Below, piece after piece: positions 51,790-60,286 of a stretch of DNA of 64,000 nucleotides. Both the position numbers and the translations under genes were made by a program. The stretch lies in NCBI GenBank assembly GCA_002722095.1, contig PBKG01000006.1, positions 164,669 through 228,668 on the forward strand, given 5' to 3'. The notes under the pieces were generated by a model. That model was not told the origin of the DNA, ran no database searches, and was given only the letters and a program-made list of their open reading frames with translations. The DNA comes from Rhodospirillaceae bacterium. Its GTDB lineage: Bacteria; Pseudomonadota; Alphaproteobacteria; UBA8366. Numbering within the stretch: the first letter of the stretch is position 1; each line of letters begins with the position of its first letter.

Positions 51790-53031
51790 GTGCAGGACAC
51801 CTCATCCGAAACCACCGCGACCGGCGGTTGGAAACTGCCGCTTGTCATATTCACGCTCGCGCACACGGTGGGTACCGTCCACAGCACGGCAGTGACAGTG
51901 ATGGTGCCGGTGATCAAGGATTTCTACGACGTGCCCTATACCGCCGTCGCTTTTTTGATCACCAGTTACAGCATCGGTCAGACCGTATTTTCCATTCCCA
52001 ACGGCAACATGATCGACCGGATCGGCGTCCGGAACGGATTGCTTGTCTCCCATGGGGTGCTTTTGGGTGCAGCGATTTTGCTGTTTTATGCCGCCAATAT
52101 CTGGTTCGCGTACCTGGCGTTATTTCTAATGGGCTGGGGCTATTCGGCGATCAATCCGGCAACTGCAAAAGGCGTGTTTCAGTCCTTCTCGGAAAAACGC
52201 CGCGCCACCGCAATGGGTATCAAACAAACAGGCGTACCCTTAGGCGGCGTTATGGCGGGCCTATTAGGCGGCGTTGCGGTTGCCACCCACGATCAAGCAA
52301 GCGGCTGGAATCTACAATGGCAAACCATCATGCTCATCGTCAGCGCTATTACGGTGGCCGGCGCGGCGCTCTGTTTGTTGTTACCGAATCTGGCGATCGA
52401 AAGCCGCGACAGCGGGGAAAAGCGCTCCTTATGGAAGGATCTTGGAGAGATCGCCCGAGACGGACCGTTCAACCGTTTCGTTCTCTCGATCATGGCATTT
52501 AATTTCGGCCAATATAATTTTTTCACCTTCCTAACAGCGTTTTTGACAAAAGTGCTCGGTGCGAGCCAAGAAATGGCCGGTGGCGCATACAGCCTGGTTC
52601 AGGCATCCAGCGCCATCTTCCGCGCCTTCTGGGGCTTTGCCAGCGACTTCTTTCTAAAAAGCCGAAAGAAGGCACTGACGATCGGCATCTGTGCCGTCGC
52701 CGTGCTCTGTTTTATCGCTTGCGCGCTCATCAGCTACGCCGGTGCACCGATCTGGCTCGGCGTTGCGATTTCCGTTGTATTGGGCGCGACCATTGCGTCC
52801 TACGCCCCGCTCATTCAGGCGATGGCGGTTGAGGCGGTGCATCCCTCGATGATCGGCTCGGGTCTCGGTTACGCCCATATGGGCACCCATCTCGGTGCCA
52901 CCGTGGGGCCAATTGCCATGGGCGCGTTGCTCGATTTGTATGGTTATGACGTGGGATACGGATTGACCGCGACCATCGTCGCTATCGGCGTCTTGCTATT
53001 GACGTTCGGTTTCCGCGAACGGGCAATCTGA
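51790..53031 (+). CDS. MFS transporter
   Basis: 413 residues starting at GTG 51790 after AGGAAAAGTCG. Twelve predicted helices with the loop motif GNMIDRIGVRNG (about 72-83) and a large central loop (about 195-225). Resembles the oxalate/formate or nitrate-sulfonate-type 12-helix carriers in the KRRATAMGIKQTGVPLGG segment. Overlaps the next MFS gene by one base, so the two are co-translated and may share a role in uptake of the operon's substrates. Confidence 0.88.
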   Translation: MQDTSSETTATGGWKLPLVIFTLAHTVGTVHSTAVTVMVPVIKDFYDVPYTAVAFLITSYSIGQTVFSIPNGNMIDRIGVRNGLLVSHGVLLGAAILLFYAANIWFAYLALFLMGWGYSAINPATAKGVFQSFSEKRRATAMGIKQTGVPLGGVMAGLLGGVAVATHDQASGWNLQWQTIMLIVSAITVAGAALCLLLPNLAIESRDSGEKRSLWKDLGEIARDGPFNRFVLSIMAFNFGQYNFFTFLTAFLTKVLGASQEMAGGAYSLVQASSAIFRAFWGFASDFFLKSRKKALTIGICAVAVLCFIACALISYAGAPIWLGVAISVVLGATIASYAPLIQAMAVEAVHPSMIGSGLGYAHMGTHLGATVGPIAMGALLDLYGYDVGYGLTATIVAIGVLLLTFGFRERAI

Positions 53032-54263
53032 TGTCCGAACCTGATCCCAAAACCACCGCTGTACCCACAGGCGAGTTATGGACCCTCAGGCTTGGTCTGC
53101 TGGTGACACCGCATTTTTTCGGCTCTTTCAATCAGGCCGCCATCGCCAGCATGGCGCCGGTGATCAAGAAAGCGCTCGATCTTTCCTATACGGAAGTCGG
53201 TCTGATTATGGCGGCCTACACCGCCGTACAAGCGATCTTCGGCATACCCGGCGGTATCTGCACCGACCGGTTCGGTATCGGGTTTTCGATATTCTTCGGA
53301 TTTCTGCTGTTGGCGGGCGGTGGCTTTGCTTTCGCCGAAGCGGATGGACTCAGTTTTTGTCTTTTAGCAGCTGGGTTAATGGGAGCCGGCTACGCTTTCA
53401 TGAACCCGAGCACGGCAAAAGCGGTTTTCAATTGGTTTCCCCGTGACCGAAGGGCGACCGCTTCCAGCTTAAAACAATCGGGCGTTCCCATCGCCTGGAT
53501 GGCCGGCGCGCTGACTTTGCCCTTGGCCGAAGTCGTTCATTGGCAATGGATCATGATGGGGCTTTGCTTTATGAGCGCCGGCACCGCACTAATCTACCTG
53601 CCAATGATACGGCGACCAGATGGACGTAACGGCGAGACCCGCGAAAAAGTGTCGTTCAGCGATCTCTGGGGGATCATTAAGAACAAATCCGTACTGGCAC
53701 TGGAGATCAACGGTTTCCTGTACCATGCCGCACAACAAAGCCTTTATTCCTTCATCACTCTTTTCATGACCGACGCACTACGGGCGAGTTCCGGTCTAGC
53801 CGCCGCCGCACTTCAATTGGTGCAAGTGGGCAGCATCTCAGGCCGCCTCGGGTTCGGCACCGCGAGCGACTTTCTGTTTAAAGGCCGGCGCAAACCTATT
53901 TTGGTAATTGCCGCCATCGTCTCGGCGTTTGGCGTATTCGGGCTCAATCTGATCGATCCCGGCTGGAGCATCTACATCGTCTTTGGATTGGTGCTCATAC
54001 TCGGATTTTTCCTCTGCTCGGGCTCGCCGATCTATCAGACCGCGGTCATGGAGGCGGTCGATCCACGCTTGAGCGGGACCGCCATCGGCTACCATTCGAG
54101 TATATTACCGGCGGGGAAAGCCGTCGGCGCGGTCATGTTCGGAGCGCTGGTCGATGCCTTCGATTTCGACAGCGCGTGGCTCGTAACCGCATTGCTGGTG
54201 GTGCTGGCGGCAATCGTATTGATCGCTTTCTTCAAGGAAGCCGCGCCCGAGGAACATAGCTAA
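53031..54263 (+). CDS. MFS transporter
   Basis: 410 residues; ATG 53031 in a TGATG overlap. GGICTDRFGIGF (about 75-86) and RDRRATASSLKQSGVPIAW (about 140-158) align with the previous gene, so the pair is an old duplication. The last gene of the long + operon; its stop overlaps by 4 nt the convergent dioxygenase at 54260. Confidence 0.88.
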   Translation: MSEPDPKTTAVPTGELWTLRLGLLVTPHFFGSFNQAAIASMAPVIKKALDLSYTEVGLIMAAYTAVQAIFGIPGGICTDRFGIGFSIFFGFLLLAGGGFAFAEADGLSFCLLAAGLMGAGYAFMNPSTAKAVFNWFPRDRRATASSLKQSGVPIAWMAGALTLPLAEVVHWQWIMMGLCFMSAGTALIYLPMIRRPDGRNGETREKVSFSDLWGIIKNKSVLALEINGFLYHAAQQSLYSFITLFMTDALRASSGLAAAALQLVQVGSISGRLGFGTASDFLFKGRRKPILVIAAIVSAFGVFGLNLIDPGWSIYIVFGLVLILGFFLCSGSPIYQTAVMEAVDPRLSGTAIGYHSSILPAGKAVGAVMFGALVDAFDFDSAWLVTALLVVLAAIVLIAFFKEAAPEEHS

Positions 54264-55117
54264 ACCGGCTTGGTTCCCTTTACGGTGGTTCGATGCATAT
54301 GGCGTCGCAGCGGCGGCGCATAGTCGAGAATCGCCAGGTGTTGAAGCGCGCAGTTGTCCCAAATCACAAGATCGCCCTGCTGCCATTTGTGGCGATGGAT
54401 AAATTCTTGTTTGGTGACATGGTGCGAGAGCATTTCGATAATCTCCAAGCCCTCGTCATCCGCCAAGCCGACGATGGCGGTGCATTCGCCCTCGCGCACA
54501 AAAATACATTTGCGGCCGGTAAAGGGATGAACGCGCACCACTGGGTGAATCACATCCGGATGATCGGCTTTTTGCTTTGCTGTCAGTTCTTTGTTTTTGC
54601 CGCCGCCTCGCTTGCGGGCGGCAAATTGATGCACCGCCTGCAATCCGTCCAATTTCTGCTTCATCTCTTCGGGCAATGCGTCATAAGCCGCGGCGGCACT
54701 GGCATAGAGCGTATCGCCCAGCACCACACCATCTTTTTCCGGCACCTCGAGCGCATAGAGCAAAGTGCAGCGGGGCGGCTCCTCAACATAGGACTGATCC
54801 GTATGCCAGGTGTGGCCCGCCTTCGGGTTGCCAAGCGGTTTGCCATCTTGGCTTAGGTTGGAGACGCGCAGCACCTCCGGATGATCGGGATGAGCGTGTT
54901 CGGTGAAGGTATATCTATCTATACCGCCGAGACGTTTGGTGAGCGCGATCTGGCATTCGGGCGTAACGGCCTGGCCCCGGAGAACGACAACGGAATGCTC
55001 GTTGAATGCCGCGTCCAGTTCCGCGAATTCGGCGTCGTCAATTCCGGCAGCAAGATCGATACCGCGAATTTCCGCCCCACAAGCATCGCCGCTGGGCACT
55101 ACTTCAATGCCGCTCAT
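54260..55117 (-). CDS. TauD/TfdA family dioxygenase (TauD-like pair, copy 1)
   Basis: 285 residues. H105, D107 (TWHTDQSY) and H260 (LQHLAILDY), arginines in LRRHMHRTTVKG. The QH of the distal motif and the DYxPPLRRxMHR segment are as in true TauD/TfdA, closer than any other gene here. Its partner at 55158 shares FAARKR, LSAEQKA/LTAKQKA and GDTL.ASAAAAYDAL. WDNC instead of WDNR. Starts at ATG 55117. Confidence 0.92.
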   Translation of the reverse strand: MSGIEVVPSGDACGAEIRGIDLAAGIDDAEFAELDAAFNEHSVVVLRGQAVTPECQIALTKRLGGIDRYTFTEHAHPDHPEVLRVSNLSQDGKPLGNPKAGHTWHTDQSYVEEPPRCTLLYALEVPEKDGVVLGDTLYASAAAAYDALPEEMKQKLDGLQAVHQFAARKRGGGKNKELTAKQKADHPDVIHPVVRVHPFTGRKCIFVREGECTAIVGLADDEGLEIIEMLSHHVTKQEFIHRHKWQQGDLVIWDNCALQHLAILDYAPPLRRHMHRTTVKGTKPV

Positions 55118-55157
55118 CTACTTCTCCCCAAAGCGGAAGAAGCATAGCACGAAGTGA

Positions 55158-56021
55158 TCAGAAGGGCTTGGTTCCGTTGATCGATGTGCGGTGCATGTGG
55201 CGCCGGAGTGGCCGGTCGTAATCGTTTTCGGCCCGGTGCTGGAGCGAACAATTATCCCAGATGATAACGTCGCCTTGCTGCCATTTGTGGCGATAGATGA
55301 ATTCGGGCCGGACGGTGTGATCGGAAAGTTGTTTGATCAGCGGCACCGCTTCTTCGTCCGCCATACCAACTATGCCGGTGCACTCGCCTTCCAGCACATA
55401 AATACATTTGCGGCCGGTAAAAGGATGGGTCCGCACCACCGGGTGAAAAACATCCGGGTTCGCAGCCTTCTGTTCGGCCGAGAGTTCCTTGTCCCGCCCC
55501 GGCCGGCGCTTGCGGGCAGCGAACTGATGGACCGCGACGAGCCCGTCGAGCTTTTCCTTCATCGTGTCCGACAGTGCGTCATAGGCCGCCGCCGCACTCG
55601 CGAACAGCGTATCGCCAAAGATCTTGCCGTCTTTCTCTGGCACTTCAATCGCATACATGGTGGTACAGCGGGGCGGTGTATCGATATAGGACTGATCGCT
55701 ATGCCAGGTAATACCGGCTTTTTCATACCCAAGCGGTTTGTCGCCCTCGATCAGGTTCGAGATACGAAATATCTGCGGATAGTCCGGATGGCAGAATTCC
55801 GAAAACGCATGGGGGACGATGCCGCCCAATCGGTCGCTGAGCTCGATATGGTGCTCGGGCGTGATCGACTGGCCACGCAATACCACGACCGAATGAACAT
55901 TGACCGCTTCATCTATGACAGCGAAAGACGCATCGTCGAGACCATCGCTGAGATCGATACCGGCGATTTCGGCACCGCACGCATCACCACTGGGAATGAC
56001 ACGAATATCACTACCGGACAT
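55158..56021 (-). CDS. TauD/TfdA family dioxygenase (TauD-like pair, copy 2)
   Basis: 287 residues from ATG 56021 behind AAGGGGCGATACG. H107, D109 (TWHSDQSY) and H262 (LQHRAENDY), LRRHMHRTSING. Close twin of 54260, 40 nt upstream of it in the same direction. Its start lies 21 nt after the stop of the TctA-TctB gene at 56043, so transport and oxidation genes may be one operon. Confidence 0.92.
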   Translation of the reverse strand: MSGSDIRVIPSGDACGAEIAGIDLSDGLDDASFAVIDEAVNVHSVVVLRGQSITPEHHIELSDRLGGIVPHAFSEFCHPDYPQIFRISNLIEGDKPLGYEKAGITWHSDQSYIDTPPRCTTMYAIEVPEKDGKIFGDTLFASAAAAYDALSDTMKEKLDGLVAVHQFAARKRRPGRDKELSAEQKAANPDVFHPVVRTHPFTGRKCIYVLEGECTGIVGMADEEAVPLIKQLSDHTVRPEFIYRHKWQQGDVIIWDNCSLQHRAENDYDRPLRRHMHRTSINGTKPF

Positions 56022-56042
56022 CGTATCGCCCCTTGGCAAGAC

Positions 56043-58046
56043 CTAGCCGCGCCAGAGTCGGTCTAGGCCGATATTGACGAATTCCTGCAGAAGTCCTTTC
56101 GGATATTCCAACGTCAGGTAATAGGCGAGTATCCCGAGGAAAATCGTAAAGGACAGCGCACAGATGAAGGAACCGAAATGTGTGCGTTCCGCTTTCAGCT
56201 TGGTGAAGATGTAGATATAGATCGCGACACCGATCTCAAAGCCGAATAGCGCGCAAAGGCCAAGCATGCCAACGAGCCAGAGCAAATGATATTCGTTGGT
56301 ACGCTTTTCCGGGTGATCGCCGAAATCTTCTAGTTCCGAGTCATAGAAGTGTGTCGCCGGCTTCTTGCCCAAGACCATCTGAATGCCAAGCGGCAACAAG
56401 AGGAGTGCCGAGAGCACCGTAACGAATTGCGGATAGAACCGCGTCAAATCCTCTTTGTAGAGGCTATTGATAAACATAATCGCCACCCAAGCCACGAGGA
56501 CGCCGTAGAAAATAAGCTGCGGTCCCTTGTTTTTATGGGTGAATGGCCCTTCCTCGGAAAGATCGACCGGCCGGGGCTTGTAACGAATGCAGGCGATAAC
56601 CGAGAGGATAATCAGGATAACCATCGTAATCACGATGGGCCGGTCGAAGAAGCTAAAGCCGTAGACGGTATAGGTTTCGTAGACACCTTGCTCCACCTGT
56701 TTCGACAGCACGAACCCGATCAGAAGCGCCGGGCGCGGCCAACCGAAGCGTTTCATATAAACGCCAAGTGTACCAACAACGAACAGCATGATGAGATCGC
56801 CCCAATGGCGCGTCGCCTGGAAGGCGGCAAAATAAATGAGGCCCATCATGAAGGGTGCGATCAATGCGTATCGAATCGTCGTCAAAAGCGCGATCTGATT
56901 GGCGAAAAATACGCAGAAGCCGGCACCGAACACATTGGCAAGTGCCACCGACCAGATCATGACGTACACCAGGTCAAGCTGTTCCGTGACCATCTCGACA
57001 CCGGGTTCGATACCGATCAGCACGAAACCGCCGATCAGGATAGCCATAGAACCGGATCCGGGAATGCCGAATAAGAGCGTCGGCACAAGGGCCCCGCCTT
57101 CCTTGGCGTTATTCGCCGATTCCGGTGCGATCACACCACGCACGTCGCCAGTGCCGTAATCATCCTTGCGATCGGTGGTCTGAATAGCGTGGCCATACGC
57201 GATCCAATCGACCACCGAGCCCCCGAGACCGGGCATGGCGCCGACGATACAGCCGATGACGCAACAGCGGGTCGATAGCCACCAGTTCTTTGCCCAGTCC
57301 TTGACGCCCTGAATCCAGCCGCCCTGGGCACGAAGATCGCCGGACCTGGAGATGGTTTGGCTGCGCCGCAGGAGATCGATGATTTCGGGCATTGCGAACA
57401 TGCCGAGACCGACGATGACCAGCTTGACGTTATCGAGGAAATAACCGGTGTCGAGATCGAGGAAGTCCAGCCTTAGCTCGGCCGTCATCGGTGCCGGGCC
57501 AATGACCTTGACCATGAAGCCCATTACACAAGCAAACAGACCTTTCCAGGCGTTATCGCCGGTCAGCATACCGATCATGGTCAACGCCAATACGATCAGC
57601 ATCAACTGCTCGGAAAAGCCCATCGCGAGGATCAATGGGATGGCATAAAACACCGCCACCGACAGCACCAACGCACCGAATATGCCCCCATACATCGAGG
57701 AGACGAAGGCCGCCGACAGCGCGCGGGCCGCCTCGCCCTTTTTCGACATGGGAAAACCATCCATCACCGTCGCCTGGGAGCTCGAGGTGCCGGGGATACC
57801 CATCAACACCGATGGAAATGTATCAGAGGTCGCAGTGACCGACTGCAGGCCGATCATCATCGCCAGCGCGATTGACGGATCGGCCCCGAACAGGAAGGGC
57901 AAGATAAGCGACAGACCCGCAACACCACCGAGACCGGGCAGAATACCCACGACGAGGCCAAGAAACACGCCGCCACAAAGTGCGAGCACATGGCCGATGG
58001 TGAACATGCGCGCAAGCGCTGTAAAAATTGCTTCTTCGACGGACAT
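56043..58046 (-). CDS. tripartite tricarboxylate transporter TctA-TctB fusion permease
   Basis: 667 residues. TctA part about 1-500 (GILPGLGGVAGLSLILPF, GIPGTSSSQATVMDG, ALTMIGMLTGD, PGLGGSVVDWIAYGHA, GIPGSGSMAILIGGFVLIGIEPG) and a TctB-like four-helix part about 520-667 after a cytoplasmic linker (RPVDLSEEGPFTHKNKG). TctA and TctB are normally separate proteins. Uses a TctC-type periplasmic protein; the only one in the window is at 60287. First of three closely similar fusions. Confidence 0.92.
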   Translation of the reverse strand: MSVEEAIFTALARMFTIGHVLALCGGVFLGLVVGILPGLGGVAGLSLILPFLFGADPSIALAMMIGLQSVTATSDTFPSVLMGIPGTSSSQATVMDGFPMSKKGEAARALSAAFVSSMYGGIFGALVLSVAVFYAIPLILAMGFSEQLMLIVLALTMIGMLTGDNAWKGLFACVMGFMVKVIGPAPMTAELRLDFLDLDTGYFLDNVKLVIVGLGMFAMPEIIDLLRRSQTISRSGDLRAQGGWIQGVKDWAKNWWLSTRCCVIGCIVGAMPGLGGSVVDWIAYGHAIQTTDRKDDYGTGDVRGVIAPESANNAKEGGALVPTLLFGIPGSGSMAILIGGFVLIGIEPGVEMVTEQLDLVYVMIWSVALANVFGAGFCVFFANQIALLTTIRYALIAPFMMGLIYFAAFQATRHWGDLIMLFVVGTLGVYMKRFGWPRPALLIGFVLSKQVEQGVYETYTVYGFSFFDRPIVITMVILIILSVIACIRYKPRPVDLSEEGPFTHKNKGPQLIFYGVLVAWVAIMFINSLYKEDLTRFYPQFVTVLSALLLLPLGIQMVLGKKPATHFYDSELEDFGDHPEKRTNEYHLLWLVGMLGLCALFGFEIGVAIYIYIFTKLKAERTHFGSFICALSFTIFLGILAYYLTLEYPKGLLQEFVNIGLDRLWRG

Positions 58047-58103
58047 TTCCAGAATTCCCTAAAGATGTTCGTTTTTGAATTTTTGCGGCTTTATTTAGCC
58101 GAA

Positions 58104-58147
58104 GCCCCGCCGTCCCGCTAGCAAAATTTAAAGCGGGGCGACGGGGC
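58104..58147 (-). promoter_or_regulatory. long intercistronic stem-loop between two TctA-TctB genes
   Basis: GCCCCGCCGTCCCGCT at 58104-58119 and AGCGGGGCGACGGGGC at 58132-58147 form 16-bp arms (14 perfect plus two that are G-U pairs in - strand RNA) with a 12-nt loop. A second small stem CGGCT...AGCCG follows. No T-run is present, so it is better read as a stabiliser or partial attenuator that sets the ratio of the two permeases than as a terminator. Confidence 0.5.
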
Positions 58148-58167
58148 TATTAGCTAACCGGCTACTC

Positions 58168-60183
58168 CTATAGGCGCCAAAGCATATCCAGTCCGTAATC
58201 GAACAGATAGGTCTGGATGAAGCCTTTCGGGTACTCGAGATGCAGATAACTCGCGAGCAGGCCAAGGAAACAAATGAAGCCAACGCCACACAATATGCTG
58301 GCCTTCTGCGACAACATTGCCTTGGTGCGCACGAACAGATAGATGAAGAAGCATACGCCGATTTCGAACCCGAACACCGCCGAAACCGCCAGCATTCCCA
58401 ACAACCAAAGCAAATAATGTTCGGCGGACCGGGATTGGAATCCTTCTTCATCCACCTGCAGGCGTTCGGAATCGTAGAAATGGGTTCCGGGCGAGCTGCC
58501 ACGCAACAACTTGATGCCTAGCGGTATCAGCAACAACGCACCTAAAGCGGCAACGAAGCGCGGATAATACGCGGTTAATTCATCTTCCACATTGACCGTA
58601 TCCATCGTCATCACGAGGAGCCAAAACACAAGGAAGCCGAAAAATGCCAATTGCGGGCCCTTCTGTTTGTGCGTATGCGGGCCTTCCTCGGAGAGATCCG
58701 GCGGATTCGGCTTATAGCGCAAGCAGGCCCAAATCGAGGCGATGATCAAGAGAATCAGCACAATCACGATCGGCCGGTAGAGGAATGTCTCCATGGTATA
58801 GGTGACAGCGGTATTGTAGACGCCTTTCTCCACCTGCTCCGACAGTACGAAACCGATCAAGAGCGCCGGACGCGGCCAACCAAAGCGCTTCATATAGACG
58901 CCGAGCGTACCGACCAGCATCAGCATGATCAGATCACCCCAATGGCGCGTCGCCTGGAAGGCGGCGAAGAAAATCAGTCCGAACATGAAGGGGGCGACCA
59001 GCGAATAACGGATTGTCGTCAGCAGCGCGATCTGATTGGCGAAGAACACGCAAGTTCCTGCCCCGATCACGTTTGCCAGACCGACGGACCAGATCATGAC
59101 ATAGACCAGGTCGAGCTGCTCGGTGACCATGTCAACGCCGGGCTCGATTCCGATCAGCACGAAACCGCCCAACAGGATTGCCATCGAGCCAGAACCCGGA
59201 ATACCGAACAACAGGGTCGGGACCAGAGCGCCGCCTTCCTTCGCATTGTTCGCCGATTCCGGCGCGATCACGCCGCGCACGTCGCCGGTACCGTAGTTCT
59301 CCTTGTTATCGGTGCTCTGAATGGCGTGCCCATAGGCGATCCAGTCGATGACCGAGCCGCCGAGGCCCGGTAGCGCGCCGACGAGACAGCCGATCGCCGC
59401 ACAGCGGAGCGACAGCCACCAGTTTTTGGCCCAGTCGCCGACACCTTGGAACCAGCCACCCTTAGCGCCGAGAACACCGGATTTTGAAATCTTCAAATGA
59501 CGGCGCAGCAAGTCGATAATTTCGGGCATCGCGAACATGGCGAGCCCGACCACGACCAGTTTGACCGTATCGAGGAAATAGCCGGTTCCGAAATCGAGCA
59601 TATCCATGCGCGGCTCGGCGGTCATCGGCGCCGGGCCGATAACCTTGACCATAAAGCCCATGGTACAGGCGAACAGACCTTTCAGCCCGTTGTCGCCGGT
59701 CAACATGCCGATCATGGTGAGCGCGAGGATGATCAGCATGATCTGCTCTGGAAAACCCATCGCCAAGATGAGCGGAATGGCGAAGAACACCGCCACCGAC
59801 AACACCATAGCGCCGAAAATGCCACCGAACATCGACGAGACGAACGCTGCGGACAACGCACGTGCCGCTTCGCCCTTCTTCGACATCGGGAAACCGTCCA
59901 TAACGGTGGCTTGTGAGCTTGCCGTCCCCGGAATACCCATCAGGACGGACGGGAAGGTGTCGGAGGTCGCGGTGACCGATTGCAGACCGATCATCATCGC
60001 CAATGCGAGCGACGGCTCAACACCGAACAAGAATGGTAAAATGAGCGAGAGGCCCGCAGTTCCGCCAAGCCCCGGCAGGATACCCACCATCAAGCCGAGG
60101 AACACCCCGCCGGCCAACGCCAAAACATGCGTGACGGTGAAAATCTGTGAAAGTGCGGCTACTGCCGCGTCAGCGATATCTAT
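58168..60183 (-). CDS. TctA-TctB fusion permease with apparent ATA start
   Basis: About 671 residues if started at ATA 60183-60181, which aligns exactly with the ATG of the paralogue at 58046 (both 20 codons before the LALxGGVFLG helix) and is preceded by GGGAGGGTGGTCC. The first ordinary start codon in frame is TTG 60123, which would cut the first helix in half. All TctA signatures (GILPGLGGTAG, GIPGTASSQATVMDG, PGLGGSVIDW) and the TctB-like C-domain are intact. Either a rare AUA start or a sequence variant. Confidence 0.88.
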   Translation of the reverse strand: MDIADAAVAALSQIFTVTHVLALAGGVFLGLMVGILPGLGGTAGLSLILPFLFGVEPSLALAMMIGLQSVTATSDTFPSVLMGIPGTASSQATVMDGFPMSKKGEAARALSAAFVSSMFGGIFGAMVLSVAVFFAIPLILAMGFPEQIMLIILALTMIGMLTGDNGLKGLFACTMGFMVKVIGPAPMTAEPRMDMLDFGTGYFLDTVKLVVVGLAMFAMPEIIDLLRRHLKISKSGVLGAKGGWFQGVGDWAKNWWLSLRCAAIGCLVGALPGLGGSVIDWIAYGHAIQSTDNKENYGTGDVRGVIAPESANNAKEGGALVPTLLFGIPGSGSMAILLGGFVLIGIEPGVDMVTEQLDLVYVMIWSVGLANVIGAGTCVFFANQIALLTTIRYSLVAPFMFGLIFFAAFQATRHWGDLIMLMLVGTLGVYMKRFGWPRPALLIGFVLSEQVEKGVYNTAVTYTMETFLYRPIVIVLILLIIASIWACLRYKPNPPDLSEEGPHTHKQKGPQLAFFGFLVFWLLVMTMDTVNVEDELTAYYPRFVAALGALLLIPLGIKLLRGSSPGTHFYDSERLQVDEEGFQSRSAEHYLLWLLGMLAVSAVFGFEIGVCFFIYLFVRTKAMLSQKASILCGVGFICFLGLLASYLHLEYPKGFIQTYLFDYGLDMLWRL

Positions 60184-60239
60184 TGGACCACCCTCCCGAA
60201 AAAGCAGTAACTAAAAAGTTTAATAGCGGAAACTCACGC

Positions 60240-60276
60240 AAAAAAAAAGGACCGGCGCGAAACCGCGCCGGCCCTT
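60240..60276 (-). terminator. Rho-independent terminator after the TctC gene
   Basis: In - strand RNA a 13-bp GC-rich stem (AAGGGCCGGCGCG pairing with CGCGCCGGUCCUU, with one G-U) and a 4-nt loop is followed by nine U residues from the A-run at 60240-60248. It lies 10 nt past the TctC stop at 60287. It should separate abundant binding-protein mRNA from the permease downstream. Confidence 0.9.
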
Positions 60277-60286
60277 GTGACGGAAC

